From Bacteroidales bacterium UBA2287 (lineage in GTDB: Bacteria > Bacteroidota > Bacteroidia > Bacteroidales > Tenuifilaceae): 64,000 nucleotides of DNA. Where the stretch lies: the NCBI GenBank assembly GCA_002345675.1, contig DDWL01000042.1, positions 3,625-67,624 on the forward strand. Direction: 5' to 3'. Each line of letters begins with the position of its first letter. Position 1 is the stretch's first letter. This document shows, piece by piece, positions 36,898-45,353 of this stretch. The translations under genes were made by a program, and so were the position numbers. The notes beneath the pieces are model-generated. The model made no database searches. It saw only the letters and a program-made list of their open reading frames with translations, and was not told the origin of the DNA.

Positions 36898-36905
36898 TAC
36901 TTTTG
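36898..36905 (+). promoter_or_regulatory. -7 promoter box of the small barrel protein gene
   Basis: TACTTTTG is an exact TAnnTTTG match, 37-44 nt before the ATG at 36942. The -33 element is weak. Confidence 0.45.
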
Positions 36906-36941
36906 TTTCGTGAAATTAATAATAATGTTAAAAACACAATC

Positions 36942-37529
36942 ATGAAAACAAAAGGACTATTTGCACTATTAGTGCTTGCATTACTATCAAACAGCAGTAT
37001 TGCACAAGAAAACGAAAAACGATTTGGTTTTGAGCTAAGTGGCGGGGCATCGATGGCCACAAGCAAACCGGGCGACACCAAACTTAACCCAGGTTTCGGA
37101 ATCGAAGGAATTTTCCACTACCGTTTTATGCCTCATTTAGGGGTTTATGGTGGTTGGGGCTGGAACCGTTTTGGAGCCGACAACTCATTTGCAGGCACCG
37201 ACATTTGCTTCGAGGAAACAGGCTATGTGCTTGGTCTTCAATTCAAACATCCTGTTGGTTCAATGCCACTATCCTATTACCTCAGAGCAGGTGGTTTGTA
37301 CAATCACATTGAGATTGAAAATACTGATGGTGACATTATTGGTAATACCGGTCACGGTTTGGGTTTTCAGCTTGCAGCCGGGATTGACTACTCACTTGGC
37401 AAGAACTGGAGCATCACTCCAGGTTTAAAATTCAATTACCTAAACAGAGATGTAGAAATGGGAGGCGTAACTACCAGCCTAAACCACAATTACCTATCGT
37501 TAAGAGTTGGGTTCTTGAAAAGATTTTAG
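36942..37529 (+). CDS. Small outer-membrane beta-barrel protein (OmpX/opacity-like)
   Basis: A 195-residue protein. The ATG at 36942 gives the signal peptide MKTKGLFALLVLALLSNSSIAQ; a longer frame from 36903 is rejected because it starts at the -7 box. The mature part has eight or so amphipathic strands (FGFELSGGASMA, YRFMPHLGVYGGWGWNRF, YVLGLQFKHPV, YYLRAGGLYNHIEI, FQLAAGIDYSLG, YLSLRVGFLKRF) and ends in phenylalanine, as outer-membrane barrels do. The function is unknown. It is a single gene with its own promoter box and terminator. Confidence 0.78.
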   Translation: MKTKGLFALLVLALLSNSSIAQENEKRFGFELSGGASMATSKPGDTKLNPGFGIEGIFHYRFMPHLGVYGGWGWNRFGADNSFAGTDICFEETGYVLGLQFKHPVGSMPLSYYLRAGGLYNHIEIENTDGDIIGNTGHGLGFQLAAGIDYSLGKNWSITPGLKFNYLNRDVEMGGVTTSLNHNYLSLRVGFLKRF

Positions 37530-37541
37530 CAATGCAGAATG

Positions 37542-37582
37542 AAATGGGGAGCACTTGTGAAATGCTTCCCATTTATTTTAAT
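37542..37582 (+). terminator. Intrinsic terminator of the small barrel gene
   Basis: The stem AAATGGGGAGCA (37542-37553) / TGCTTCCCATTT (37563-37574), one G-T pair, is followed by T-rich sequence. An apparent start at 37539 for the next gene runs through it and is rejected. Confidence 0.75.
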
Positions 37583-37621
37583 ACATCTTCCGCTTCAAAA
37601 AAACCTTAACCCATTTAATAG

Positions 37622-38627
37622 TTGGTTTCCATACTTAAAAGACTGCCAAATGAATAAAACGACTTTAAAAATATCGACAATAGTTCTTCTATTGCTTTTC
37701 ATCGTATCATGCAATAAAAGTGAACTAACGCTTGAATCTGTTCCTTCAACTTATATTTCCGTTGATGATTTAAAAATTCATTTCAAAGAATACGGACAAG
37801 GCGAAAAAACCTTGATATTCGTTCACGGATGGGGATGTGATTTAAACACTTGGAAGTATCAATTTGACTATTTTAAAGACAAATATCACTTAGTATTTAT
37901 TGATTTGCCAGGTTACGGACAAAGCGACAAAGCAGATATACAATACACAATAGATTTGTTTGCAAAATCGGTTTTAGAAATTATCAATGACTTAGATGTA
38001 AAAAAACCAGTATTGATTGCTCATAGTATGGGACTTCCTGTTTCGATTGAAGTGATAAAGCATTTAAAAACCGAGAACGCTATCCTTTGCAATATTGATG
38101 GTGTCTATTTTGACTTTCCAAAAGACAGTATTGAAAATAAACAATACACAGATGGATTAAATGAATTTGCCAATATGTTTAAAGGCGAAAAACACAAGGA
38201 GAATGTTGACCAATTTTGCAAAGGTTTTATTACAGAAAGAACACCACAAGATGTAAGTGATTACATACTATCAACGATGACCAAAACATCAGAAAAAATT
38301 GGGTTCCAGTCTATAAAAAGTTTAATTGACGAAAAATATTGGGACAAGAAAATAATCAATAATCAGTCAATAGCGATTTATGCCAAAACTGCTGATTTAC
38401 CACCTAATAATGAAAATGTATTAAGAACGAAGTTTACTAAATTGAAGTACATAGAAATGGACAGTGTAAATCACTTCCTAATGATGGAAAAGCCTCAAGA
38501 AGTGAACAAAATATTGGAAGAATTTATAGAAAAATAAGTACGAAAACCTAACAGCGTATATAAGAAATAGCGGCCAAACTGAAAGCGAAGTGATTTTAAA
38601 TCCGCTACTTCTCATACACGCAGAACG
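37622..38627 (+). mobile_element. Candidate integron-type gene cassette carrying the lipoprotein hydrolase
   Basis: The unit starts at G/TTGGTTTCCATACTT (37621-37636), 29 nt before the gene. Just after the gene lies an attC-like inverted repeat (38546-38634), whose first core read in reverse complement is GTTAGGTTTTCGTACTT (38552-38536). The two agree at 14 of 17 positions with one gap. Gene, short 5' leader and 3' inverted repeat fit a single cassette. It is a hypothesis; no integrase is present. Confidence 0.4.
37650..38537 (+). CDS. Alpha/beta-hydrolase lipoprotein
   Basis: A 295-residue protein. MNKTTLKISTIVLLLLFIVSC is a lipoprotein signal with the modified cysteine at 21. The hydrolase fold follows: oxyanion segment FVHGWGCDLNTWKYQFDYF (HGWG), GYGQSDK, nucleophile elbow AHSMGLP (S near 131), and a terminal histidine in DSVNHFLMMEKPQEV. 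All three expected catalytic positions look present. It is probably anchored in the envelope; the substrate is unknown. The gene is flanked by cassette-like ends, so acquisition by transfer is likely. Confidence 0.8.
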   Translation: MNKTTLKISTIVLLLLFIVSCNKSELTLESVPSTYISVDDLKIHFKEYGQGEKTLIFVHGWGCDLNTWKYQFDYFKDKYHLVFIDLPGYGQSDKADIQYTIDLFAKSVLEIINDLDVKKPVLIAHSMGLPVSIEVIKHLKTENAILCNIDGVYFDFPKDSIENKQYTDGLNEFANMFKGEKHKENVDQFCKGFITERTPQDVSDYILSTMTKTSEKIGFQSIKSLIDEKYWDKKIINNQSIAIYAKTADLPPNNENVLRTKFTKLKYIEMDSVNHFLMMEKPQEVNKILEEFIEK

Positions 38628-38634
38628 TAAAAAA
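38546..38634 (+). other. attC-like imperfect inverted repeat after the hydrolase gene
   Basis: ACCTAAC (38546-38552) fits the RYYYAAC core exactly. The arm GCGTATATAAGAAATAGCGG (38554-38573) pairs with CCGCTACTTCTCATACACGC (38602-38621) at 16 of 20 positions around a 28-nt loop. The expected closing GTTRRRY core is degenerate (GTAAAAA at 38627). It starts 9 nt after the hydrolase stop and ends 4 nt before the next ATG. Confidence 0.5.
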
Positions 38635-38637
38635 GCT

Positions 38638-39534
38638 ATGAAAATTAAAGAATTACAACGCAAACTCTTAGAAGCTTACACAGCCGAGAATTTAAATGGC
38701 TTATCGTTAACACTAATAAATCTTTATAAAAACCAGCAATTCTCAATTTTACAGAAAATTGCAGACATTATAAGCGATGCCATTGAGGTTGAAATTATGG
38801 ACGATGGGAAGGGCTTTTCGAAACTTATGATGCTATATCACCCCGACAGGGCAACCTTTCACACGAACGAAATAAACAGGTTAGCAAAACAGAATAACTA
38901 CGATGGGCTGCTGGAGTATTCTCACATTCTACTGCTTAGTCGTATTGACGAAATTGCAAATACCCTAAATGGATATGAGGATATTGACTACTCGCCAGTT
39001 TATGAGTGGGACTTTAAAACCGAAGGTTTTTCGATTATTGACGAAAATGAGGAGCAAAATTTTGATACTACTCCAACCCAAAAAGAAGATAATACCACGA
39101 AGTACTATAACTTTTACAACGCCATTAAGGTTCGAATGTTCGAAAGCAGCGAAATGGAGTACCCTTCGTACTACCTCGAGGATATTGATGAGTTTGAATT
39201 AGCTTCTTCGGATATCAATAGTTTGGAAGGTGCTGAATTTTGTATTCATGCAAAAAGTATGGATTTATCGGACAACTTCATTTCCGACTTAACTCCTCTT
39301 TTCGGCCTTTCGCTTCTTGAGAACTTAAACTTGTCGGGCAATGAGATTGAGAATATTGATGTGCTAAGCAATTTAATTAACTTAAAAAGCCTAAACCTCT
39401 CGAATAATAACATCGACGACATTTCGGCTTTAATGGAACTAAGTTTTATTGAATATGTTGACGTTAGGGAAACAAAAGTGAGCAAAGTGCATATCAAAAT
39501 GCTTGAGGAACTTGGCGTAACTGTTGAATATTGA
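38638..39534 (+). CDS. J-domain-like protein with C-terminal leucine-rich repeats
   Basis: A 298-residue protein. Residues 50-110 contain FSKLMMLYHPDRATFHTNEINRL, a helix ending in the HPD tripeptide (68-70) that defines DnaJ J-domains and stimulates Hsp70. Residues 195-298 contain four or five leucine-rich repeats (KSMDLSDNFISDLTPL, ENLNLSGNEIENIDVL, KSLNLSNNNIDDISAL), of the SDS22-like kind. There is no signal peptide, so it is cytoplasmic. The fusion suggests an Hsp70 recruiter with a protein-binding module, which is inferred. A longer frame from 38590 runs through the attC-like repeat and is rejected. Confidence 0.7.
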   Translation: MKIKELQRKLLEAYTAENLNGLSLTLINLYKNQQFSILQKIADIISDAIEVEIMDDGKGFSKLMMLYHPDRATFHTNEINRLAKQNNYDGLLEYSHILLLSRIDEIANTLNGYEDIDYSPVYEWDFKTEGFSIIDENEEQNFDTTPTQKEDNTTKYYNFYNAIKVRMFESSEMEYPSYYLEDIDEFELASSDINSLEGAEFCIHAKSMDLSDNFISDLTPLFGLSLLENLNLSGNEIENIDVLSNLINLKSLNLSNNNIDDISALMELSFIEYVDVRETKVSKVHIKMLEELGVTVEY

Positions 39535-39592
39535 GCAATTTAGCGGTAATAGTTGAAATGCAAAAAAAGTTTTTAAATGAAAAAACAACGAA

Positions 39593-39967
39593 ATGAAAAA
39601 GATTATTACAGTAATGCTTGCAGCAGTGCTAACTTTTGCTTCATCGTGCCAAAAAGAGCCAAACATTCGCTTTGGGTTCGACTGCGATTTTGGTAAAAAC
39701 TCGCAAGGGCTTACCATTATGAATGTTAGCAGTAGCACCAAATCAATCACCCTCACGGGTGAAGTAGTTGTGGCGGAAGGAGAAGTTTTGGTGGAACTGA
39801 TAAATCCATCTGGGGAAATCGAGTTCATTGGTCATTTGGTCTCGCCAATAGCTTTAGAAGTAAACGATTCATATCCAGCCGTTTCGGGAAACTGGAAGTT
39901 GAAGTATAAGAGTATTGATGGAGAGGGTTCGATTTCTCTGCATTTAAATATTAATACAAACAAGTAA
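39593..39967 (+). CDS. Small lipoprotein of unknown function
   Basis: A 124-residue protein. MKKIITVMLAAVLTFASSCQ is a lipoprotein signal with the cysteine at 19. The mature part is beta-rich (ITLTGEVVVAEGEVLVELINPSGEIEFIGHLVSP ... GNWKLKYKSIDGEGSISLHLNI), like a single Ig-like sandwich. No family is recognised. It lies between the J/LRR gene and a CPBP protease gene on the same strand. Confidence 0.65.
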   Translation: MKKIITVMLAAVLTFASSCQKEPNIRFGFDCDFGKNSQGLTIMNVSSSTKSITLTGEVVVAEGEVLVELINPSGEIEFIGHLVSPIALEVNDSYPAVSGNWKLKYKSIDGEGSISLHLNINTNK

Positions 39968-39995
39968 GCGGGTTATTAACATTAAATTAAAACTT

Positions 39996-40943
39996 ATGAA
40001 AGAACTACTTAGGAACAAATATTTTATTGGTTATTCGGCTTTATATATTTTAACATTAGTATTAATGGCTTTAATAGAGCACTTTCCTGTTAGCCAATCC
40101 ATAGCAGTGCTTCTAATAATTGGAGTGTTTTTTACATTCATCTCCTTTTTAACAACAAAATCATCTATACCATTATTCAACAGTAAACCTATTCAGGTAA
40201 AAGAATCATTTGTAATAGTCTTCTTCTTAGTTTATATAACATTTATGCTTTCTTATGGCTTCGTCTCAATAAAAACATTCCTATTTCAATTTTATGTGAA
40301 ATCACCATGGTCGGAGGAATTAACAGGTTTAATTTGCAAACTAATTTTCTTTGTTCTTATTCCATTCTTAGCCTATAAATTATTGTATAAATTCAATTTG
40401 CGCGATTTTGGCTTGGATGTTAAACTTAGAGAACTATTTACGCGAAAGAATATCATCATATTGCTTTCAATGTTTGCAGTTCTATTTACTTTTCAATTTT
40501 TTCTTGGAAATGGAGCCAGTCCTATTCGTAATGGGTTAATATCAGATAGTCAACTTTTTATTGGTTTACCTTTATTATACATTTGGTTGGTTTTGGAGGT
40601 TGGACTTGTTGAAGAATTTTTTTTCAGAGGCTTGATTCAATCAAGGCTTACAATATTAACAAAATCAGAACTAGGTGGAATTTTTTTAAGCGGTTTGTTT
40701 TTCGGGTTAGCACATGCTCCTGGTTTATATCTCAGGGGTGCTGGAACACTAGATAATCTCGGATTAAATCCAAGTCTTTTTGCATCAATAGGATATTGTA
40801 TATTAGTATTATCTGTAGCGGGATTCTTCTTGTCAACTATTTGGAGCAGAACAAAGAATTTATGGTTAGTAATAGCCATTCATGCTTTTGTTGATTTACT
40901 GCCAGGACTCGCTGAATTTATAAATACGTGGAACATAAAATAA
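39996..40943 (+). CDS. CPBP-family intramembrane protease
   Basis: A 315-residue membrane protein with about 8 helices. The CAAX-protease-and-bacteriocin-processing motifs are present: EEFFFRG (about 205-211), FGLAHAPG (about 230-237) and IAIHAFVDLLP near 295-305. These provide the two glutamates and two histidines of the glutamic intramembrane protease site. In bacteria the family processes prenylated or bacteriocin-like peptides or gives self-immunity; the substrate here is unknown. It is the first gene of a short AT-rich run with the metalloprotease remnant. Confidence 0.82.
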   Translation: MKELLRNKYFIGYSALYILTLVLMALIEHFPVSQSIAVLLIIGVFFTFISFLTTKSSIPLFNSKPIQVKESFVIVFFLVYITFMLSYGFVSIKTFLFQFYVKSPWSEELTGLICKLIFFVLIPFLAYKLLYKFNLRDFGLDVKLRELFTRKNIIILLSMFAVLFTFQFFLGNGASPIRNGLISDSQLFIGLPLLYIWLVLEVGLVEEFFFRGLIQSRLTILTKSELGGIFLSGLFFGLAHAPGLYLRGAGTLDNLGLNPSLFASIGYCILVLSVAGFFLSTIWSRTKNLWLVIAIHAFVDLLPGLAEFINTWNIK

Positions 40944-40984
40944 ATGATGACTATACTCTTTTATTTAGTAATAACTTCCAGCAT

Positions 40985-41752
40985 ATGAAGCTGAGAAAAA
41001 CAATTCTTGTAGCAATATTTTTTCTTAATGCAAATATATCCTTGTCGCAAGAATCAGAAAATAGATTATCTATTTTGATTCCAACAGTAGAACAAGAAGC
41101 AACTTCGGTTTGGAGAACAATTAATGATATTGAATTATTTAACAAGCAAGGGTATAATATTAATCTTCCACATTGCAAACAAATTGATTCATTATTAATT
41201 AAGTCAAAAAACGGAATGTTTAACAATAATGATTACTCGTCCATTTACGAACTAATTGAATCGGATGTTTTTAATAAAGATAATTATCTGGCAGTTTATG
41301 AAAAAGTTAAACAACAAGAGTTGATTATAAATACTATGATTATGCAATTAGATTCTTTAAGAAACTTATGGGACTGGGATTTTAAAATGTTTGCAAATTA
41401 CAACGTGTTGTTTACTTTATATGGTAGTGGTGGTAGTTAAAATGCCAATAATGGAGTAGTAGTATTATTCACAAATATTTATCGTGGCTTTAAGAACTAT
41501 TCAAATCCGGCAAATACAATTATTCATGAAATTATTCATATTGGAATTGAAGAGTCAATTATTCAAAAGTATAAGCTATCCCTTTTAATAAAAGAGCGAA
41601 TTGTAGATAGAATAGTCTTAATTCATTTTAGTGATATACTTCCCGAATACCAAATTCAAAATATGGGCGAAACAAAAATCGATGATTTGTTAAAGGTTAA
41701 AAATGACGTTGTGAATCTTAACTTAATTATTAAAAGAAATTATGAAAACTAA
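40985..41752 (+). pseudogene. Secreted HExxH metalloprotease gene split by one in-frame TAA
   Basis: From the ATG at 40985 (signal peptide ending SLSQ) the frame runs 151 codons to a TAA at 41438-41440. It then continues in the same frame for 103 more codons to a TAA at 41750-41752. The downstream part carries the zinc-protease motif HEIIH (near residue 180, in ANTIIHEIIHIGIEES). The full-length end overlaps the next gene's ATG (41742) by 11 nt, which is the usual operon spacing and shows that the second half belonged to the gene. Translation as read stops before the active site, so it is a pseudogene unless the stop is read through or is an error. Confidence 0.75.
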
Positions 41753-42161
41753 ATCACTAAAACCCCTAGTCATAACCTTTGCCATTGGCGGAATTTGGGA
41801 CACCGTAGCAGGATTCCTTTACATTTTTGTAATTGGCACGGGGCGATCCATTGATAATCCGCCAATGGATCCGTTCTATGCCATATTTTTAGGTTCGTTC
41901 TTTTTGTGCTTTGCCTACCTGCAAATACTGTCTTCGTTCAATATTAGGCGATACGCATTTAACGTGGGATGCCTAATTTTCGGAAGGCTTTTCTACGTAA
42001 TTGTTCTGTTCTACTTTATGCTTTTTGTGAATGGCTTTCCAACTACATTCTGGTTTACCAGGGTTATCGATGGGGTACTAACAATTCTCTATATCGTATT
42101 TGCATTAAAGGGAGGTTTGGGTTTGCGAGATATTTTCTTACCAAATACTCAAAAATTATGA
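41742..42161 (+). CDS. Small multi-pass membrane protein of unknown function
   Basis: A 139-residue protein with four predicted membrane helices (about 8-33, 45-65, 75-98, 105-125). It has no recognised motif. It overlaps the end of the metalloprotease frame by 11 nt and the following acetyltransferase start by 4 nt (ATGA), so all three were probably translated together. Confidence 0.65.
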   Translation: MKTKSLKPLVITFAIGGIWDTVAGFLYIFVIGTGRSIDNPPMDPFYAIFLGSFFLCFAYLQILSSFNIRRYAFNVGCLIFGRLFYVIVLFYFMLFVNGFPTTFWFTRVIDGVLTILYIVFALKGGLGLRDIFLPNTQKL

Positions 42162-42673
42162 AAATTGAAATTATTGACTCATCAATGAGTGAATGCGATG
42201 CCCTACAAAACATTTGCGAATCGTGGGTTGATAAAGTGTTAGTTGAAGGATCGGAATTTGAGTCAAACTATATTTACAATTGCCTAACTAAAGGCGACCT
42301 CCCTCCTATCCCAAATGCCAGCAAATCGTCGTACAGACTCAAATCAATGTATTTAAAACATACTGATGAATTAATAGGCTTCACCGATTTATATTTCGGC
42401 TATCCAACAAATGATTCGGCTTGGATAAGCATATTTATAATTCGTGAGAAATTCAGAAATAATGGATATGCCCAAGAGGCAATCGATATAATTTCTGAAG
42501 AATGCAGAATGCTTGGGTATAAGAAAATAGGGATTGGGGTTTGCCTAAAGAATTGGAGAGCGTTGCGGTTCTGGACCAAAGTTGGGTTCGATAAAGTAAC
42601 CAGCATTTCAGGAGATAAGGATTATTCAGAAAATTCTTATGCCCGAATTGGTCTTGAAAAGAATCTCAATTGA
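42158..42673 (+). CDS. GNAT-family N-acetyltransferase
   Basis: A 171-residue protein with GNAT features: central strand and P-loop region AWISIFIIREKFRNNGYAQEAIDII (acetyl-CoA binding R/Q-x-x-G-x-G/A variant) and the C-terminal VCLKNWRALRFWTKVGFDKV. The substrate is unknown. The ATG at 42158 overlaps the preceding stop by 4 nt; a longer frame from 41969 would overlap the membrane-protein gene and is rejected. Confidence 0.8.
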   Translation: MKIEIIDSSMSECDALQNICESWVDKVLVEGSEFESNYIYNCLTKGDLPPIPNASKSSYRLKSMYLKHTDELIGFTDLYFGYPTNDSAWISIFIIREKFRNNGYAQEAIDIISEECRMLGYKKIGIGVCLKNWRALRFWTKVGFDKVTSISGDKDYSENSYARIGLEKNLN

Positions 42674-42865
42674 TGTTTGTATGCCCTTTTCTGAAATTTC
42701 TCTTTCAAAACCTCATTAGTTATTTGGTTATAGTAAATCCTCAAGATTCTATCACCGAACAAAGGTTTCAAAATCTAATATCATCTTAAACCCAAAATTT
42801 ATCTCCCTCAACCGCCCAAATCTCACCTTCAGCATCTATTAATTTTTCTGCAATACCCCACCCTA

Positions 42866-42873
42866 TACTTTTG
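42866..42873 (+). promoter_or_regulatory. -7 promoter box of the outer-membrane receptor gene
   Basis: TACTTTTG matches TAnnTTTG exactly and lies 25-32 nt before the ATG at 42898. Confidence 0.5.
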
Positions 42874-42897
42874 CTTTCATAATTTAAAACCAAAAAA

Positions 42898-45312
42898 ATG
42901 AAAGCACATCAATTCTACTACTTACTAACAATTAGCCTTTTAGTATTCTCAATAACAGCAAAAGCCGAAACCATTTCGGGAGAAGTAAAGGGCAATGTTA
43001 TCGACTCGCAAAACAAACCCATTGAATTTGCTACTGTTGCACTAATTAACCCAGTCTCAAACCTTCTTGAAAAAGGTGTAGTATGCAATGAAAAAGGGGA
43101 GTTTTCAATTAAAAATGTAACAGTTGGCGAGTATATCCTTTCGGTTCGGATGCTAGGCTTTGAGACTAGTGAAACGGAAAAAGTGACTATCAGCAAAAAG
43201 AATCGTGTGGTAGAAAGAACGGTTACACTCTTGGTGTCGGACCAAAAAATTGAAGAGGTTGTAGTTACCGGAAAATACCAGTTTGTGGAGCAAACTGTCG
43301 ACAAAACGGTTATTAACCCTAGTGCATCCATAACCACTGAGTCGGAAAGTGTTTACGAAATCCTCAAAAAATCGCCCGGTATAAGTATCGATAATAACGA
43401 CAATATTACCCTAAAGGGAATGCAGGGTGTAAAAGTTCTTATCGACGATAAGCCTGTTTATGTATCGGCAAAGGATTTGGCGCCACTGCTAAAAGGAATG
43501 CTAGGAAAAAACGTAAAAAGTATCGAAATAATCGAAAATCCATCGGCCCGTTACGATGCCGAAGGAAACTCAGGAATTATCAACATTAAAACAAAGCACA
43601 ATAAGGCTCCAGGATTCAACGGTAGCGTTAATTCAGGTATAACTTTTACCCGTACTGTTGGCGGAAATGCTGGAACCGACCTTAATATGAATTTTGGGAA
43701 GGTAAATGTGTATGGCAATTATGCATTTTACGACTGGAAGGGCTGGTCCGAAATGAACGCAACCCGTAAGTTTACAGGTGAAAATTACAATGGCGAATAC
43801 CAGCTTATGACCACCGAAAGCAACAGCGATGGTAATGCCCACAACTATAAGGTAGGCGCCGACTATTTTATCACTAAAAATGAGGTTGTAAGTGTAATGC
43901 TTCGAGGAAATACTGGCCTAAACGATCAAGTTGAGGATGGGATTACAACTTTTGCCGATAGGTTTTTACAAACCGACTCAACCCTTACCAACATTGCCAA
44001 CAGGGACAATAACTGGAACAACCAAACTTTTAACCTAAACTACAAATGGGATATCGATTCTATTGGTCGGTCCCTAATATTCGATGCCGACTATGCGCTT
44101 TTTAGCTACACAGGCAAAAGCAACCAGCGTAGTAAATACTTTGACGCATTGAATGTTGATATGAACAAGGATGCACTACTCGCCAGTTCGTTGTTAAACG
44201 ATATTGATATAATTTCGGCTAAACTCGATTATGTTCATCCTGTTAACAAAACTTACTCCATTGAAACAGGGCTAAAAGGCAGCTTTGTTAGCACCGAAAG
44301 CCGCGCCACAATGGTTGGCTATATGAGCCAAAACGACAAATTCATCTACAATGAAAATATTCAAGCAGGATACCTAAGCGGTCGTGCACAATTCGAAAAA
44401 ACGTCAATTCAACTTGGATTAAGGCTTGAGAACACCACTTCAAGGGGAAACTCTGTTTCTGCAAATCAGGTTGATAAAAAAGATTACCTCGAAGTATTCC
44501 CATCGCTGTTCATTCAGCAAAAATTAAAGCACGAGCAAACGGTTGGATTCAGGTACAGCTACCGCATTGGCCGACCAAACTACCACGTACTTAATCCGTT
44601 TATTTGGATACTCGATCCTTACACCTACAACCAGGGAAATCCAAAGTTAAATCCCCAGTTTTCCCACTCAATGTCCATAAACCATAGCTACAAAAGCAAG
44701 TTTATTACTAGCATTGGTTACAACTATACAACCGATTTATACACCGAAGTAGTTTACCAAAACGACGAAACGAAAGCAATTTACCAAACCACCGAGAATT
44801 TTGGAACCGCTACCGATTTTAACCTAACCGAAACCGTTCAGCTACAGCCAACCAAATGGTGGCGATTAAGCGGAACGCTTATTGGGATGTACAAGGAGGT
44901 AAATGCAGAACAAGGTTTAGAGACTGAATTTAAGCAGTGGAGCTACATTGGAAATATGAGCAACAGCTTTACCCTTCCCCATAAAATAAGTATTGAGCTA
45001 AGCGGAAATTACTCGTCGAAACAGCTTATTGGGAACTTCACCCTTAAATCTCGATACAGTGTAGACTTAGGAATGCAAATACGTATTTTGAACGACAAAG
45101 GAAGTATTAGAGCTTCATTTAGCGATGTTTTAAATACCAGCTCCGCTGGAGCATACTCAAAATATGGCAATATCGATCTCGATGTGAATAATAGGTTCGA
45201 AACACAACGCCTGAACATCTCTTTCAACTATCGCTTTGGTAAAAGTGAGTTTAAAACCCGTGCAAATCGTTCAACGGCATCGAGCGAAGAGCAAGGCAGG
45301 AGTTCGAAGTAA
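42898..45312 (+). CDS. TonB-dependent-receptor-like outer-membrane protein (OMP_b-brl family)
   Basis: An 804-residue protein with a signal peptide (1-23, ending TAKA). A CarboxypepD_reg-like domain is at about 27-112 (VKGNVIDSQNKPIEFATVAL ... LSVRMLGFETSE). A plug-like segment at 130-225 (VYEILKKSPGISIDNNDNITLKGMQGVKVLIDDKPV, IEIIENPSARYDAEGNSGIINIKTK) is followed by a long barrel with alternating aromatic strands ending NISFNYRFGKSEF. This is the outer-membrane beta-barrel family typical of Bacteroidota. The ligand is unknown. It heads a run with a flavodoxin/ferredoxin, which hints at iron or redox, but that is weak. Confidence 0.87.
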   Translation: MKAHQFYYLLTISLLVFSITAKAETISGEVKGNVIDSQNKPIEFATVALINPVSNLLEKGVVCNEKGEFSIKNVTVGEYILSVRMLGFETSETEKVTISKKNRVVERTVTLLVSDQKIEEVVVTGKYQFVEQTVDKTVINPSASITTESESVYEILKKSPGISIDNNDNITLKGMQGVKVLIDDKPVYVSAKDLAPLLKGMLGKNVKSIEIIENPSARYDAEGNSGIINIKTKHNKAPGFNGSVNSGITFTRTVGGNAGTDLNMNFGKVNVYGNYAFYDWKGWSEMNATRKFTGENYNGEYQLMTTESNSDGNAHNYKVGADYFITKNEVVSVMLRGNTGLNDQVEDGITTFADRFLQTDSTLTNIANRDNNWNNQTFNLNYKWDIDSIGRSLIFDADYALFSYTGKSNQRSKYFDALNVDMNKDALLASSLLNDIDIISAKLDYVHPVNKTYSIETGLKGSFVSTESRATMVGYMSQNDKFIYNENIQAGYLSGRAQFEKTSIQLGLRLENTTSRGNSVSANQVDKKDYLEVFPSLFIQQKLKHEQTVGFRYSYRIGRPNYHVLNPFIWILDPYTYNQGNPKLNPQFSHSMSINHSYKSKFITSIGYNYTTDLYTEVVYQNDETKAIYQTTENFGTATDFNLTETVQLQPTKWWRLSGTLIGMYKEVNAEQGLETEFKQWSYIGNMSNSFTLPHKISIELSGNYSSKQLIGNFTLKSRYSVDLGMQIRILNDKGSIRASFSDVLNTSSAGAYSKYGNIDLDVNNRFETQRLNISFNYRFGKSEFKTRANRSTASSEEQGRSSK

Positions 45313-45353
45313 TTGAAAAATCCTAAATTTTAATCCTAAAAAAGCAAACAGCA

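Noticed and set aside
37539..37649. N-terminal extension of the lipoprotein hydrolase
   Set aside because: It starts before or within the preceding terminator and would hide the lipoprotein signal.
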